64,000 nucleotides of DNA from Lactobacillus johnsonii ATCC 33200 (GCF_000159355.1 NZ_GG670120.1:382756-446755); one strand, 5' to 3'. Shown: positions 52,024-62,435, numbered from the stretch's first letter. The notes: generated from the sequence alone by a model not told the origin. A program made the numbers and translations.

Positions 52024-52759
52024 TGTTGATGAATTAACTTTAGATCTTCCTAATTTTACGGGACCATTAGATTTACTTTTACACTTAATTAGGTCGCAAA
52101 AAATAGATATATATGATATTCCAATTGCAAAAATTACGGGACAATATTTAGCTAATTTAGCTCGCTGGCAAACTTTGGACTTACAAATTGCTGGAGAGTA
52201 TTTTGTGATGGCGTCAACATTACTTAGAATTAAGTCTCAATATTTACTTCCTAAAAATGACTTTATTGAGGAAGATCAGTATCAAGAAGATCCACGTACT
52301 GAACTTGTTGAGCAACTAGTCCAGTACTCAGTCTTTCAAAGAATTGCCGAATACTTAAAAAAAAGAGATGAAGAAATGCCAATTACAGTGGCAAAGGATC
52401 CATCTGTTTCCCCTAAAAAAGAGATTGAACCACTTCCTTTAGGAGAAATTACAAGTGATGAACTTGCAAATACTTTTAAAGTGGTTTTAGAGCGATTCAA
52501 ACTGAGAAAGCCACAAGTTGGAAAAATTGAGGTTCACGAGACTTCAATTGAAGAAATGACAAGCTTTTTAAAAAACAGGTTACAAAAGAAAAGATCGACT
52601 AGTTTTTTTGATTGTATTAAAAACTTTCAAGATCTTGATCAAGTAATTGGTTTATTCCTAGCAGTTTTAGAATTATGTCGTGATCATAAAATTGTAGTAA
52701 AGCAAAATAGAGATTTTGGTGATCTAGAGTTAGAGAAAGTTGAGATTAATGGCAAGTAA
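52016..52759 (+). CDS. scpA: Segregation and condensation protein A
   Basis: The 247-aa kleisin has the N-terminal SMC-neck helix region ([20 protein letters not shown], then [14 protein letters not shown]) and a C-terminal winged helix ([20 protein letters not shown]). It bridges SMC heads and ScpB for chromosome segregation. It overlaps both neighbours, so translation is coupled. Confidence 0.96.
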   Translation: MNNVDELTLDLPNFTGPLDLLLHLIRSQKIDIYDIPIAKITGQYLANLARWQTLDLQIAGEYFVMASTLLRIKSQYLLPKNDFIEEDQYQEDPRTELVEQLVQYSVFQRIAEYLKKRDEEMPITVAKDPSVSPKKEIEPLPLGEITSDELANTFKVVLERFKLRKPQVGKIEVHETSIEEMTSFLKNRLQKKRSTSFFDCIKNFQDLDQVIGLFLAVLELCRDHKIVVKQNRDFGDLELEKVEINGK

Positions 52760-53339
52760 AGAAGCAGAATTAGAAGCCTTACTTTATGCAGCGGGGGATG
52801 ATGGTTTAGAAACTGAGAATTTACTACAGTTGTTAGAAATTTCTCCAGCTGCTCTAAGAGAATTAGCTAATCATCTTAAGGACCGATTGAAAAATGATAA
52901 AAATTCAGGTTTGCAGTTAATTTGTATCAACCAAACTTATAAGTTAACGACTAGTCCGAAATGCGGAGATATTATTTCTAAATTTTTCCAAAAAGATCTA
53001 TCTAAGAATCTAAGTCAGTCAGCACTTGAAATTTTGTCGATTATTGCATATCGACAACCAATTACGCGAGTTGAAATTGATGACTTAAGAGGAGTTAACT
53101 CAGCAGGTGCGCTGCAAACTTTGGTTTGGCGTGGATTAATCAAAGTAGATGGAAAAAAGGATGTCCCAGGCCATCCTAACTTATATGTAACGACCGATTA
53201 CTTTTTACAGTACTTTAACTATGAAAGTTTGGCTGATTTACCAGTAATTGAAGAATTTGAAGCAGATGATAATCCTGTGAACCTATTTAATCAGGACGAT
53301 AGTAGAAATAAAGAAATTAATTTTGATGAGGGTGAGTAA
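52749..53339 (+). CDS. scpB: Segregation and condensation protein B
   Basis: The 196-aa protein has tandem winged helices; [20 protein letters not shown] and [20 protein letters not shown] are the family hallmarks. It dimerises and binds ScpA. Start at ATG 52749 (MASKEAELE) inside the end of scpA. An in-frame TTG at 52740 is less likely. Confidence 0.95.
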   Translation: MASKEAELEALLYAAGDDGLETENLLQLLEISPAALRELANHLKDRLKNDKNSGLQLICINQTYKLTTSPKCGDIISKFFQKDLSKNLSQSALEILSIIAYRQPITRVEIDDLRGVNSAGALQTLVWRGLIKVDGKKDVPGHPNLYVTTDYFLQYFNYESLADLPVIEEFEADDNPVNLFNQDDSRNKEINFDEGE

Positions 53340-53340
53340 A

Positions 53341-54060
53341 ATGGCTGAAAGATTACAAAAAGTAATTGCGCAGGCAGGAATTGCCTCAAGACGTAAGGCT
53401 GAAAAGATGATTACAGCAGGACAAGTAACTGTTAATGGTAAAAAAGTTACTGAACTAGGAACAAAAGTTGAACCTAGCGACAAGATTGAAGTAAATGGAG
53501 TTCCAATTGAAAAAGAAGCGCTTCATACATACTTGTTTTATAAACCACGTGGTGTCATTTCTTCAGTAAGCGATGACAAAGGAAGAAAGACAGTGGTTGA
53601 TTTCTTTGAAGATGTACCATATCGCCTTTATCCAGTAGGGCGTCTTGATTACGATACATCTGGCTTATTATTAATGACAAACGATGGTGAATTAGCAAAT
53701 AAATTAATGCACCCACGTAACGAAGTGCCAAAGGTTTATGTAGCAAAGATTAAAGGGATTCTTTCTCCCGAAGAGATTCGCTCTCTTACTCATGGTGTGC
53801 GTATTGATGGACGAAAGAGTGCACCAGCTAAGCTAAAGATTTTAAAGACTGATGAGAAAAAGAAGACTCAAATTGTTCAATTGACTATCCATGAGGGTCA
53901 CTACCACCAAGTTAAGAGAATGTTTGAAGCAGTACATCACTTTGTAGAGAAATTAGCTCGTGAAAAATATGCCTTTTTAACTTTAAAGTCATTAAATTCG
54001 GGCGAGTATCGTGAATTAACGAATGAAGAGGTCTTTCGTTTAAATCACTTAGCCGACTAA
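53341..54060 (+). CDS. rluB: 23S rRNA pseudouridine synthase B
   Basis: The 239-aa protein has an N-terminal S4 domain (ERLQKVIAQAGIASRRKAEK) and a RsuA/RluB catalytic domain with GRLDYDTSGLLLMTNDG, whose Asp is catalytic. It makes a pseudouridine in helix 80-90 of 23S rRNA. The start ATG 53341 follows GAGGGTGAG two bases after the scpB stop. Confidence 0.95.
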   Translation: MAERLQKVIAQAGIASRRKAEKMITAGQVTVNGKKVTELGTKVEPSDKIEVNGVPIEKEALHTYLFYKPRGVISSVSDDKGRKTVVDFFEDVPYRLYPVGRLDYDTSGLLLMTNDGELANKLMHPRNEVPKVYVAKIKGILSPEEIRSLTHGVRIDGRKSAPAKLKILKTDEKKKTQIVQLTIHEGHYHQVKRMFEAVHHFVEKLAREKYAFLTLKSLNSGEYRELTNEEVFRLNHLAD

Positions 54061-54120
54061 CGCTTTATTAAAAGCTATGATAAAATAAAACTAATAATCT
54101 ATAATTTGGAGGACTTTTGA

Positions 54121-54888
54121 ATGAAGGAAAATAAATCTCAGGACAATAAAGAACCAAAAGGCCCTTACAAGCATTTTGAGCGTCCTAAAACATCTAGAAG
54201 GGCAATGCATCATCGGGAGTCAGAACCAGAAGCAGAGCCAGAAGTTACTTCTAGAAAATCTACTCAATCAGAAGGCAGTCCAAAAGGTCCACATCATAGT
54301 CAGCTCTGGGCTGGATTGATTATTGTTGCAATAATTATCATTGCATTAATTCCGATTGTTTCTTCAAGATTGCACGCAAACTCTAATAACTTAGCTGAAA
54401 AGAGCGTTAAGGTTTCAAAAAGCTCATCTTCTAAGTCTCACAAGACTAAAAGTAAAAAGAGTAAGCACAGCTCTTCTAAGAAGAGTAAGTCTAAGAGTAG
54501 CAGTGTGAGAAGAGAAGAAGAAAGTTCTTCAAGTCAATCTCAAGATACAACATCAGCTGTTGTTAGTCAGTCAGAATCTCAAAGTAGTCAGGTTAGTCAA
54601 AGCAGTAGTAGCCAATCTTATGAATCTAGTGCTAGTCAAACTACTACTCAAGATCAAAGCCAACAATCAACTCAAAACTCGACTCAAACTAATCAAAATA
54701 CTTGGCAAAACAATGGTGGAAGTAGTTCTTCACAACATGAGGCACCAAGATCTTACACTGTGCAAGAGGGAGATTCTTTATCAAAGATTGCCCGTGAAAA
54801 TAACACTTCAGTGCACCACTTAGAGCAAATTAATGATTTAGAGTCAGCTGATAGTATTAGTATTGGCCAATCAATAAAATTAAGATAA
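54121..54888 (+). CDS. Membrane-anchored LysM protein with Ser/Lys linker
   Basis: The 255-aa protein has a hydrophilic cytoplasmic N-terminus (1-60) and one membrane helix (about 65-80, GLIIVAIIIIALIPIVSS). A long low-complexity Ser/Lys then Ser/Gln linker follows, with a single C-terminal LysM domain (YTVQEGDSLSKIARENNTSV). Topology is type II with LysM outside, binding peptidoglycan. This gene regularly follows rluB in lactobacilli. Function is unknown; it may tether the membrane to the wall. Confidence 0.85.
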   Translation: MKENKSQDNKEPKGPYKHFERPKTSRRAMHHRESEPEAEPEVTSRKSTQSEGSPKGPHHSQLWAGLIIVAIIIIALIPIVSSRLHANSNNLAEKSVKVSKSSSSKSHKTKSKKSKHSSSKKSKSKSSSVRREEESSSSQSQDTTSAVVSQSESQSSQVSQSSSSQSYESSASQTTTQDQSQQSTQNSTQTNQNTWQNNGGSSSSQHEAPRSYTVQEGDSLSKIARENNTSVHHLEQINDLESADSISIGQSIKLR

Positions 54889-54903
54889 TAAAAAACAATA
54901 ATG

Positions 54904-54932
54904 TTTACAATTCTACCAAGAAGTATTATTAT
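54904..54932 (+). promoter_or_regulatory. Promoter of the FMN riboswitch-ribU unit
   Basis: TTTACA (54904-54909) and TATTAT (54927-54932) with a 17-bp spacer, about 30 bp upstream of the aptamer. Confidence 0.65.
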
Positions 54933-54961
54933 TTACTTGTAAAAAATAAATACAAGGATGT

Positions 54962-55067
54962 TGTCTTCAGGGCAGGGCGAAATTCCCGACCGGCGGTTAG
55001 AGTCCGCGAGCTACACATGTAGTTGAACCTCAGGTACCGATAGTTATAGTCTAGATGGAAGAAGACA
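54962..55067 (+). promoter_or_regulatory. FMN riboswitch (RFN element)
   Basis: The conserved RFN core is present: TCAGGGCAGGG, AAATTCCCGACCGGCGGTT and AGTCCGCGAGC. P1 pairs TGTCTTC (54962-54968) with GAAGACA (55061-55067). A terminator follows before ribU, so FMN binding should turn off riboflavin uptake by transcription termination. Confidence 0.95.
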
Positions 55068-55101
55068 GACTAAAGAATTAAACATGATTTAGATGATTAA
55101 T

Positions 55102-55132
55102 AAGGTCTGTTGCTGAAGCGACAGACCTTTTG
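55102..55132 (+). terminator. Riboswitch-controlled terminator
   Basis: AAGGTCTGT (55102-55110) pairs with ACAGACCTT (55121-55129), followed by TTTT. It lies between the aptamer and ribU, and is the likely expression platform. Confidence 0.85.
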
Positions 55133-55152
55133 TATGTTATGGAGGAACTATC

Positions 55153-55746
55153 ATGCAAAGAAAAACAAGTTTAAGTCATGTAAGATTAGCCTACTGGCTC
55201 GCTTGGGCAATGATTGGTGCATTAGCATTTTTGATTATGAAGATTGAAGTCCCAATTATTCCCGGCTTTGATTACTTAAAGATGGATTTTTCTGATTCAT
55301 TAGTAGCTTTAAGTACTTTGGTTTTTGGTCCTTTGGGCGGGACAATGATTGCGCTTTTTAAATCATTGTTGAGCCTTTTTATTTCGGGATTTAACCCAAT
55401 TTCAATGATTGGTCAATTGGCTGCATTTTTAGCAAGCTTAGCTTATATCTTGCCATTCTACTTCATTAGTAAAAAGCATGAAGACAAAGTACAATACCAA
55501 ATTTTGGGATTAGCAGTCGGAACAATTGCTTTAACGGTAGTAATGTCTTTAGCAAACTACTTCGTTTTAACTCCAATGTATATTTCTTTGATGGGCTTTA
55601 AGCTTAATTCATCGCTTTTAACTTATATTGTTTCAGCAATTGTGCCGTTTAACCTAATTAAAGGGATAATTAATAGTATTGTCGTTTTATTATTGGCTAA
55701 GACCTTATTGCCAGTTTTAGAAAAATTTGTAAGACGTAACTTTTAA
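55153..55746 (+). CDS. ribU: Riboflavin ECF transporter S component
   Basis: The 197-aa protein has six hydrophobic segments and the RibU pattern: VPIIPGFDYLKMDFSDSLVA, then GPLGGTMIALFKSLLSLF. The substrate-binding unit works with a shared ECF energising module encoded elsewhere. Control by the FMN riboswitch supports the substrate assignment. No rib biosynthesis genes are nearby, consistent with riboflavin auxotrophy. GGAGG precedes ATG. Confidence 0.95.
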   Translation: MQRKTSLSHVRLAYWLAWAMIGALAFLIMKIEVPIIPGFDYLKMDFSDSLVALSTLVFGPLGGTMIALFKSLLSLFISGFNPISMIGQLAAFLASLAYILPFYFISKKHEDKVQYQILGLAVGTIALTVVMSLANYFVLTPMYISLMGFKLNSSLLTYIVSAIVPFNLIKGIINSIVVLLLAKTLLPVLEKFVRRNF

Positions 55747-55853
55747 AGCTTAAATAGTAAAAATAATTTTATTTAGCAGGAGTCATTTGACTTCTGTTTT
55801 TTGTTTTATGGTAGAATTTACTTTGAATGAAAAAGAAAGGACTAAATTATTTA

Positions 55854-56519
55854 ATGCAAGTAGCTATTGATGGTCCTGCATCAGCGGGGAAGAGTACAGT
55901 TGCTAAAATTATCGCACATAATTTGGGCTATATTTATATCGATACTGGTGCAATGTATCGAGCATGTACATTAATTGCACACGATAATAACGTTGACTAT
56001 GGGGATGAAAAGGCAATTTTGAACTTAATCGACCATAGTACAATTGATTTTAAGCAAGAAGATGGAGAACAAAAGGTTTACGTAAATGGTAAGGATGTAT
56101 CAATTGACATCAGAACACCTGAAATTACAGAGAACGTTTCGCAAGTTTCTGCCTTAAGATCAATTCGTGAAAAGATGGTTGAATTGCAGCGCGAAATGGC
56201 GGGCAAGCACGATGTTATTATGGATGGTCGTGATATTGGAACGACAGTTTTACCAGATGCAGAGGTAAAAATTTTCTTAATCGCTAGTGTTGCATCAAGA
56301 GCTAAGAGACGCTTCTTAGATTTTCAAGAAAAAGGCATTCATCAAGATTTAAAAGATATCGAACATGATATTGAAGTTAGAGACTATAAAGATTCGCATC
56401 GTGAAATTTCTCCATTGAAAAAAGCAGATGATGCAATTGAATTAGATACTACAAACTTAACAATTGATGAAGTTGTAGCCAAAATAACCGAGATAATTCA
56501 AAAAAAGCAAAAAAATTAA
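55854..56519 (+). CDS. cmk: Cytidylate kinase
   Basis: The enzyme of about 221 aa has the P-loop IDGPASAGKSTVAKI at its start, YIDTGAMYRACTLIA and the lid region MDGRDIGTTVLPDAEVKIFL. It phosphorylates CMP and dCMP. Start ATG 55854 (MQVAIDG) agrees with the family; an upstream in-frame ATG at 55827 would add nine atypical residues and lacks a ribosome site. It lies directly before rpsA, a conserved pairing. Confidence 0.95.
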   Translation: MQVAIDGPASAGKSTVAKIIAHNLGYIYIDTGAMYRACTLIAHDNNVDYGDEKAILNLIDHSTIDFKQEDGEQKVYVNGKDVSIDIRTPEITENVSQVSALRSIREKMVELQREMAGKHDVIMDGRDIGTTVLPDAEVKIFLIASVASRAKRRFLDFQEKGIHQDLKDIEHDIEVRDYKDSHREISPLKKADDAIELDTTNLTIDEVVAKITEIIQKKQKN

Positions 56520-56581
56520 ACAAAAGTGTGGAAAAAAGATATCAAGTACTTTAAAATAAAGTATGATATTGGGAGGTAATT

Positions 56582-57784
56582 ATGACAGATAATAGTAATC
56601 AATTCTTAGATGCTCTAAAAGAAATGCAGGGAGTTGAAGTCGGCAACATTGTTAACGTTGAAGTTTTAAGTGTTGAAGATGGACAAATCGCTGTTGGTGT
56701 TGAAAATGCAGGTGTTGAAGGTGTAATCACTAAGCGTGAATTCACTAACGACCGTAATGCAGATTTGAACCAATTGGTAAAACCTGGTGATAAGTTTGAA
56801 GCTTTAGTTCTTAGAAGAGCTGGTGGCGACAAGGAAAACGGTGAATTCTTCTTCTCAGTTACTCGTTTGAAGGAAAGAGAAGCTTACAAGGAATTAGAAA
56901 AGGTCTTCGAAGAAGGCAAGACTGTTGAAGGTACTGTAACTGGTGCTGTTCGCGGTGGTTTATTAGTTGATGTTGGTACACGTGGATTCTTACCAGCTTC
57001 ATTAATTTCTAACCGTTACGTTTCTGACTTGAAGCCTTACATTGGCAAGAAGATGAACTTGAAGATCACTGAAATTGATCCTAACAAGAACAGATTAATT
57101 CTTTCAAGAAAAGACTTAATCGAACAAGAACGTGAAGAAGCTTTCGAAAACGTTGCTTCACAATTAGTTGTAGGTGACACTGTTGAAGGTAAAGTATCAC
57201 GTTTAACTGGTTTTGGTGCCTTTGTTGACGTTGGTGGTGTGGACGGTTTAGTTCACATTTCAGAAATTTCTTACAAACATATTGATAAGCCAAGCGATGT
57301 ATTGAAGGCTGGTCAAGATGTTAAGGTTAAAGTTATCGGTATTGATGACGATAGACACAGAATCTCCCTGTCAATTAAGCAAACTTTACCATCCCCATTT
57401 GAAGAAGCTACTGAAGGCTTACATGAAGGTGACATCATTGAAGGTGAAGTTAAGACTTTAACTTCATTCGGTGCATTCATCGAAGTAGCTGATGGAATTC
57501 AAGGCTTAGTACACGTTTCAGAAATTGCTAACAAGCACGTTGATAAGCCAAGTGATGTTTTAAAGGTTGGTCAAACTGTTAAAGTTAAAGTTTTAGGTGT
57601 TGACCCAAGTGACAGAAGAATCTCATTGTCAATCAAGCAAGCTGATCCTAATGCTGCTAAGAGTGAAAACAACTCACGTCCACGTCGTCGTCAAGATTCT
57701 GTAGCTGATAAGTACATGAATGACAATGACAACGGTTTTGCTTTAGGTGACATTATTGGTGATCAACTTAAAGATAAGGATTAA
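56582..57784 (+). CDS. rpsA: Ribosomal protein S1 homologue (four S1 domains)
   Basis: The 400-aa protein has four S1 repeats starting near residues 15, 105, 193 and 278; the third and fourth share GFGAFVDVGGVDGLVHISEI-like blocks. The C-terminus is acidic and basic (RPRRRQDSV). Firmicutes S1 homologues of this length lack the two extra domains of E. coli S1 and bind mRNA less stably. GGGAGG precedes ATG, and a terminator follows. Confidence 0.93.
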   Translation: MTDNSNQFLDALKEMQGVEVGNIVNVEVLSVEDGQIAVGVENAGVEGVITKREFTNDRNADLNQLVKPGDKFEALVLRRAGGDKENGEFFFSVTRLKEREAYKELEKVFEEGKTVEGTVTGAVRGGLLVDVGTRGFLPASLISNRYVSDLKPYIGKKMNLKITEIDPNKNRLILSRKDLIEQEREEAFENVASQLVVGDTVEGKVSRLTGFGAFVDVGGVDGLVHISEISYKHIDKPSDVLKAGQDVKVKVIGIDDDRHRISLSIKQTLPSPFEEATEGLHEGDIIEGEVKTLTSFGAFIEVADGIQGLVHVSEIANKHVDKPSDVLKVGQTVKVKVLGVDPSDRRISLSIKQADPNAAKSENNSRPRRRQDSVADKYMNDNDNGFALGDIIGDQLKDKD

Positions 57785-57798
57785 TCGTCATTAGTCTA

Positions 57799-57829
57799 AA
57801 AAAAAGCTGACTCCGGTCAGCTTTTTTTA
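57799..57829 (+). terminator. Terminator of cmk-rpsA
   Basis: AAAAAGCTGAC pairs with GTCAGCTTTTT around TCCG. Confidence 0.92.
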
Positions 57830-57859
57830 TTTCATTAGATAGAAAGGGGTAGAAATAAT

Positions 57860-59167
57860 ATGTCATTACCCGTAGTTGCATTAGTTGGACGTCCAAATGT
57901 TGGTAAGTCAACTATTTTTAACAGAATTATTAATTCTCGTGTAGCTATTGTTGAAGATAAGGCTGGAGTTACTAGAGATAGAATTTATGCCCGTGCTGAA
58001 TGGATGGGTCATGAATTTATCCTAATTGATACTGGTGGTATTACTCTAGACTCTGGTGAAATTGAAGAACAAATTAAGGCACAAGCTGAAATTGCCATTG
58101 ATGAAGCAGATGTAATTGTGATGTTAGGGGATGTTACTCAACATATGACTAACATGGATGAAACAATTGCTAAAATGCTTTATCGAACTAAGAAACCAGT
58201 TATTTTAGCCATTAATAAGGCTGATAATCCTGAGCAAAGAACAGATATTTATGACTTTTACAGCTTAGGATTAGGCGACCCCATCCCAGTTTCTGGTAGT
58301 CATGGAACTGGAATGGGAGATTTACTAGATGCTATCGTTGGTGAATTTGGAGACAAGGCTAACCAACATGAAGACGGTTCAATTCGCTTTAGTGTGATTG
58401 GACGTCCAAATGTCGGTAAATCTTCACTTGTAAATGCTATTTTAGGTGAACAACGTGTAATTGTTTCTAATATCGAAGGAACGACTAGAGACGCCATTGA
58501 CACGACTTTTACCAATGATGGGCAAAAGTATACTATCGTTGATACAGCCGGCATCAGACGGCGTGGCAAGGTTTATGAGAAGACCGAGAAGTATTCTGTC
58601 TTAAGAGCGATCAGTGCTATTGAAGAAAGTGATATTACACTTTTAGTCTTAGATGCAAGCACGGGTATTCGTGAACAAGATAAGCACGTAGCTGGATACG
58701 CTCATGACGCAGGCCGCGGTGTAATTATTGTTGTAAATAAGTGGGATCTACCTAAAAAAGATAGTAGAAGTATGAAGGACTTTGAAGATACAATCCGAAG
58801 AGAGTTCCAATACTTAGACTATGCTCCAATTATTTTTGTGTCTGCTAAGACTGGTCAAAGAGTTCCAGATATCTTAAAGCTTGTTAAAGAAGTTCATGAA
58901 AATCAAACTCGTCGAATTCAGTCTAGTGTCTTGAACGATTTACTTCTTGAAGCAACTAGAATTACACCAACTCCACTTGTTAATGGAAAGAGATTAAGAA
59001 TCTACTACATGACCCAGGTTGCTGTAACTCCGCCAACATTTGTTGTCTTTGTAAATGATCCAGAGTTGCTTCACTTCTCATACCAAAGATTTTTAATTAA
59101 TCAATTAAGACAAAACTTTGATTTTGTGGGAACACCAATTAAAATCTTAGCTAGAAAACGTAAATAA
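57860..59167 (+). CDS. der: Ribosome assembly GTPase Der (EngA)
   Basis: The 435-aa protein has two tandem GTPase domains (GRPNVGKST near 10 and GRPNVGKSS near 182, each with DTAG/DTGG and NKxD motifs) and a C-terminal KH-like domain (about 350-435). Der is needed for 50S assembly. GAAAGGGG precedes ATG. Confidence 0.97.
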   Translation: MSLPVVALVGRPNVGKSTIFNRIINSRVAIVEDKAGVTRDRIYARAEWMGHEFILIDTGGITLDSGEIEEQIKAQAEIAIDEADVIVMLGDVTQHMTNMDETIAKMLYRTKKPVILAINKADNPEQRTDIYDFYSLGLGDPIPVSGSHGTGMGDLLDAIVGEFGDKANQHEDGSIRFSVIGRPNVGKSSLVNAILGEQRVIVSNIEGTTRDAIDTTFTNDGQKYTIVDTAGIRRRGKVYEKTEKYSVLRAISAIEESDITLLVLDASTGIREQDKHVAGYAHDAGRGVIIVVNKWDLPKKDSRSMKDFEDTIRREFQYLDYAPIIFVSAKTGQRVPDILKLVKEVHENQTRRIQSSVLNDLLLEATRITPTPLVNGKRLRIYYMTQVAVTPPTFVVFVNDPELLHFSYQRFLINQLRQNFDFVGTPIKILARKRK

Positions 59168-59330
59168 GCCTTAAATTTCAAAAAAATAGGGATATATCTG
59201 CGAAAAAGCTTGCAACTAAGCGTCTTAGTGTGCTAATTTTATTGCAGGGAATAAATGAATAACTCATTTTTCTTATTTTCAAAGGTTTTGTTTAAAAATA
59301 TTATTAGTTCATTTTGGGAGGTGAAGTGGA

Positions 59331-59606
59331 ATGGCAAACAAGGCAGAATTAGTTTCTGAAGTTGCTGCTAAAACTGACTTAACCAAGAAAGAAGTTGCTG
59401 CTGCAGTTGATGCAATCTTTAACTCTATTCAAGAAGATCTTGCTAAGGGTGAAAAAGTTCAATTGATCGGTTTCGGTACTTTTGAAGTACGTCACCGTGC
59501 AGCTCGTAAGGGTCGTAACCCACAAACTGGGGCTGAAATCGAAATCCCAGCTTCTAAGGTTCCTGCATTTAAGCCAGGTAAAGCTCTTAAGGATGCTGTT
59601 AAGTAA
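59331..59606 (+). CDS. hup: DNA-binding protein HU
   Basis: The 91-aa HU protein has the N-terminal helices [20 protein letters not shown] and the arm [20 protein letters not shown]. It is the histone-like nucleoid protein. Codon bias is strong. A long leader (59168-59330) contains a probable promoter TTGCAA (59210-59215) with an extended -10 near 59234. GGGAGGTG precedes ATG. Confidence 0.97.
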   Translation: MANKAELVSEVAAKTDLTKKEVAAAVDAIFNSIQEDLAKGEKVQLIGFGTFEVRHRAARKGRNPQTGAEIEIPASKVPAFKPGKALKDAVK

Positions 59607-59623
59607 TTGTTCAGTTACTAGCA

Positions 59624-59656
59624 AAATAAAAACGTGCTAAGTTGTATAGCTTGGCA
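59624..59656 (+). terminator. Terminator of hup
   Basis: AAAACGTGC-ta-AG pairs with CT-tg-GCACGTTTT, followed by T residues. Confidence 0.88.
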
Positions 59657-59706
59657 CGTTTTTTGTGTACAATTATTGTGAGAGCACAAATGAAAAGAGT
59701 GAAAAA

Positions 59707-60966
59707 ATGACTTATTCTGAACAACTATTAGATGCAATTCAAAATCATGATTTTTCTGATAATCGAATTCTCTTGAAAAAGGCTTTGGATAATGATGACC
59801 CAGAAATCCTTGCTTCTTTAGCTGAAAACTTAACTGATCTTGGTTTTACTGATCTTTCTAAAGAAGTTTACCGTTTTTTGATTGGACAATTTCCTAAAGA
59901 GGACTTGTTTAAGGTCTATTTAGCTGAAATTTTGTTAAATGATGGGGATGAAGACGATGGCTTGCAGCTACTTTATGATGTAAAGCCAAATAGTGATGCT
60001 TACCTTGAAAGTTTACTTGATTTAGCTGATTACTATCAAAGTAATGGGCTAATTGAAACAGCCCATCAAAAGCTCTTAGAAGCACATAAATTAGCTCCTG
60101 ATGAAGATGCCATTAACTTTGGCTTGGCTGAATTAGACTACCTTAGCGGTGACTACAGCGAAGCCTTAGACTTATACCGTGAATTAGCTAAAAATAATAA
60201 GACTTTTGGTGAAGTAGTTTTAAGTCAAAGAATTGCAGCTTGTCTTGCTAAATTGGGTGAGTATGAAGAAGCAGCAAATGAAATTAAGAGTCATGAAAAT
60301 GATATTTTAAGTATTGATGCTCTTTATGAAGCTGGATTAATTATGCTTTCGGCTAACGATAATAAGGCTGCAATTAAGTACCTAGACCAAGTAATTGAAA
60401 CTCAACCTGATTATGTAAATGCTTATCCACTTCTTGCCCAAGCTTATGCCGCAGAAGATAATAATGAGGAAGTACTCAGAACTGCGCAAACAGGTTTGTC
60501 TTATAATGAATTAGATGAGGTTCTGTATAGTTTGGGTGCCAAAGCTGCCGCTAACTTGAACCAATTAGATGAAGCAGAACGCTTGCTTAAAAAGGGACTT
60601 GAGGTTGCTCCTGACAACAGTGATTTGCGCTTGCAGTTGTCTAACTTATACCTTCACCAGCATCAAGATGAGGCTAATATTAGCTTGTTCAAGGATCTTG
60701 ACGATGAAGAGTTAGAGCCACAAGCTCACTGGAATTTGGCTGTTTCTTATCAAAGACTTGAAGATTATGATAAGGCTAAGAGTGAATTCTTGCTTGCCTA
60801 TCCAGCCTTCCAAAATAATGCAAGCTTCTTGAGACAGATGATTAGCTTGTTCTATGAGTTGCGTGAGATTCCAACAACTAAGGAATTGATTAAGAAGTAC
60901 CTGCAGATTCAACCAGATGATCTTGATATGCAAGATATGTTAGATGAATTGAATAGTGAAGAGTAG
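59707..60966 (+). CDS. Tetratricopeptide-repeat protein
   Basis: The protein of about 419 aa consists of TPR-like helical pairs throughout (DEDAINFGLAELDYLSGDYS, DEVLYSLGAKAAANLNQLDE, AHWNLAVSYQRLEDYDKAKS). It is acidic and soluble, without signal or membrane segments. Start placed at ATG 59707 after GAGTG; an upstream in-frame start at 59665 lies in the hup terminator. It likely scaffolds protein contacts; the partner is unknown. The position after hup is conserved in lactobacilli. Confidence 0.88.
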   Translation: MTYSEQLLDAIQNHDFSDNRILLKKALDNDDPEILASLAENLTDLGFTDLSKEVYRFLIGQFPKEDLFKVYLAEILLNDGDEDDGLQLLYDVKPNSDAYLESLLDLADYYQSNGLIETAHQKLLEAHKLAPDEDAINFGLAELDYLSGDYSEALDLYRELAKNNKTFGEVVLSQRIAACLAKLGEYEEAANEIKSHENDILSIDALYEAGLIMLSANDNKAAIKYLDQVIETQPDYVNAYPLLAQAYAAEDNNEEVLRTAQTGLSYNELDEVLYSLGAKAAANLNQLDEAERLLKKGLEVAPDNSDLRLQLSNLYLHQHQDEANISLFKDLDDEELEPQAHWNLAVSYQRLEDYDKAKSEFLLAYPAFQNNASFLRQMISLFYELREIPTTKELIKKYLQIQPDDLDMQDMLDELNSEE

Positions 60967-61003
60967 TATAGCAACTGTTTAGAAAGTAATAGACTTTGAT
61001 ATT

Positions 61004-61043
61004 AAAAAATATCCCTCGAAGATAATTTGAGGGATATTTTTTT
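61004..61043. terminator. Bidirectional terminator between TPR and DUF3800 genes
   Basis: AAAATATCCCTC pairs with GAGGGATATTTT with A and T runs. The DUF3800 stop codon overlaps its edge. Confidence 0.9.
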
Positions 61044-62190
61044 ACAATAATTTATCCAGTTGTTTGTTAAATCTTTTGAGACCTAATCTAAGGATAAAAA
61101 TCTTAAGTTTACTTAATTGGACTTTTTGTAATTTGTTTATATTTCGTTGCATATTAGTGATTGAACGATTACAGCTTTTATGATTATATTTTCGACTTAA
61201 GTTGTTAATGTACGCACTTGGTACTTTTTTTCCATAAATTTTAAGTAGGAATTTATTCAATGAGATTAAAATTTTGACAAATTTGCGGTTAACTTCTTCT
61301 TCATCGGTTTTAGTTTTTGCCTTAGTTAATTTCATTCTTATAGTATTAAAGTTATTTGTTTCTTGATGTTGGTGAGAATCAGAGTCTAGCTCATTCTTAA
61401 GTACTTTTTTAAAAGCTGTTAAATCTTTTTTAGTAGGACTTTTCATTGTAAGACTTACTAAACCATATAATTTCAAAAAGGTGTCTTGATCTTGAAAATC
61501 CAGAGTATCAACCATTGATGTAACTTTAAAAGGAATGATAGATCTATTCTCATCATTTACGCCATGTTTTTCTTGCTTGCGATAGGCCCCAACGAGCATA
61601 TCAGCCATTTGAATGCCTAACTCTTTCTTACTGTCGCATGTTTGATAGGTGAAAAGTACGTGGTTTTCTTCGCCTAAACTTTTGATAATCTGGGAAAGTA
61701 ACCTGTAGCCAAAGTATTCACTTTCAAGGTGAGAATTCAAATTAGTTTGATCAAGATATATATGTAATTTTAAGTCAACGGCGGGATTTTGGTGGCGTAG
61801 ATCTTCAATAATTTTTTTAACTGGATAAATGTAAGATTGAAGTATTAACACTTGCTGCACAATCGCTTTATCAAGTGAGTTATCGGACTTGTGGTAAGTA
61901 GGCCGTTGATAAATATAAGCGCTAGTTAGAAAGGGTTTAACAATATCTAAGGCTAAACGATTCATTGTGTCTGAAACATTTACACTCTTTTTCTCCTTTT
62001 TACGACAGGAGTGATATATTTTTTGAAAGTACCTATCATATAGCTCTCTTAGTCGAAAAGTTGGGATGACTAAAAAGCCGGTATAGAACTTGTCGGCTGT
62101 ATTGTAAGATTGAAAAGAAATGCTTTCGTCGATAAAAATGTGAAATTGCTTGGTATGACGACGTGGATGAAAGAACTGCTTTAAGATCAT
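61042..62190 (-). CDS. DUF3800-domain protein
   Basis: The 382-aa protein starts MILKQFFHPRRHTKQFHIFI and continues with DES, the DUF3800 start (IDES). Later it has HIYLDQTNLNSH and IQMADMLVGAYRK, the two other conserved acidic blocks. The arrangement of Asp/Glu residues suggests an RNase H-like metal site; no function is established. The last 110 residues are Lys/Asn-rich. The ATG at 62190 follows TTTGGAG and is preferred over a start 28 codons upstream. DUF3800 genes are common in phages, islands and near restriction genes, as here next to hsdM. Confidence 0.8.
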   Translation of the reverse strand: MILKQFFHPRRHTKQFHIFIDESISFQSYNTADKFYTGFLVIPTFRLRELYDRYFQKIYHSCRKKEKKSVNVSDTMNRLALDIVKPFLTSAYIYQRPTYHKSDNSLDKAIVQQVLILQSYIYPVKKIIEDLRHQNPAVDLKLHIYLDQTNLNSHLESEYFGYRLLSQIIKSLGEENHVLFTYQTCDSKKELGIQMADMLVGAYRKQEKHGVNDENRSIIPFKVTSMVDTLDFQDQDTFLKLYGLVSLTMKSPTKKDLTAFKKVLKNELDSDSHQHQETNNFNTIRMKLTKAKTKTDEEEVNRKFVKILISLNKFLLKIYGKKVPSAYINNLSRKYNHKSCNRSITNMQRNINKLQKVQLSKLKIFILRLGLKRFNKQLDKLL

Positions 62191-62368
62191 ATTTTTTCTC
62201 CAAATAAATCTGATAGGAATATTATATCGAACATGTGTTCTGAAAGAAAGCGAACAAGATAAATATTTAATCATGGATAAGGGAAGATTAAATAAGTTGT
62301 TGAGAGTTTTTTGTATGAATCATATTTTTTATTATGTAAAATAGATCGAACGTATTTTCTTAATGATC

Positions 62369-62398
62369 TTGTTGTTAAATGGGCATTCAGGGTAAAAT
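62369..62398 (+). promoter_or_regulatory. Probable promoter of the type I R-M operon
   Basis: TTGTTG (62369-62374) and TAAAAT (62393-62398), spaced by 18 bp. It lies about 40 bp before hsdM. Confidence 0.5.
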
Positions 62399-62435
62399 AG
62401 AAATATTATTAGTATAAGAAAATTAGGAGTTAATA

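Noticed and set aside
57081..57293. Reverse-strand ORFs inside rpsA, dnaE, pyk, der and other core genes
   Set aside because: These are shadows of strongly biased coding frames, without ribosome sites or conserved motifs.
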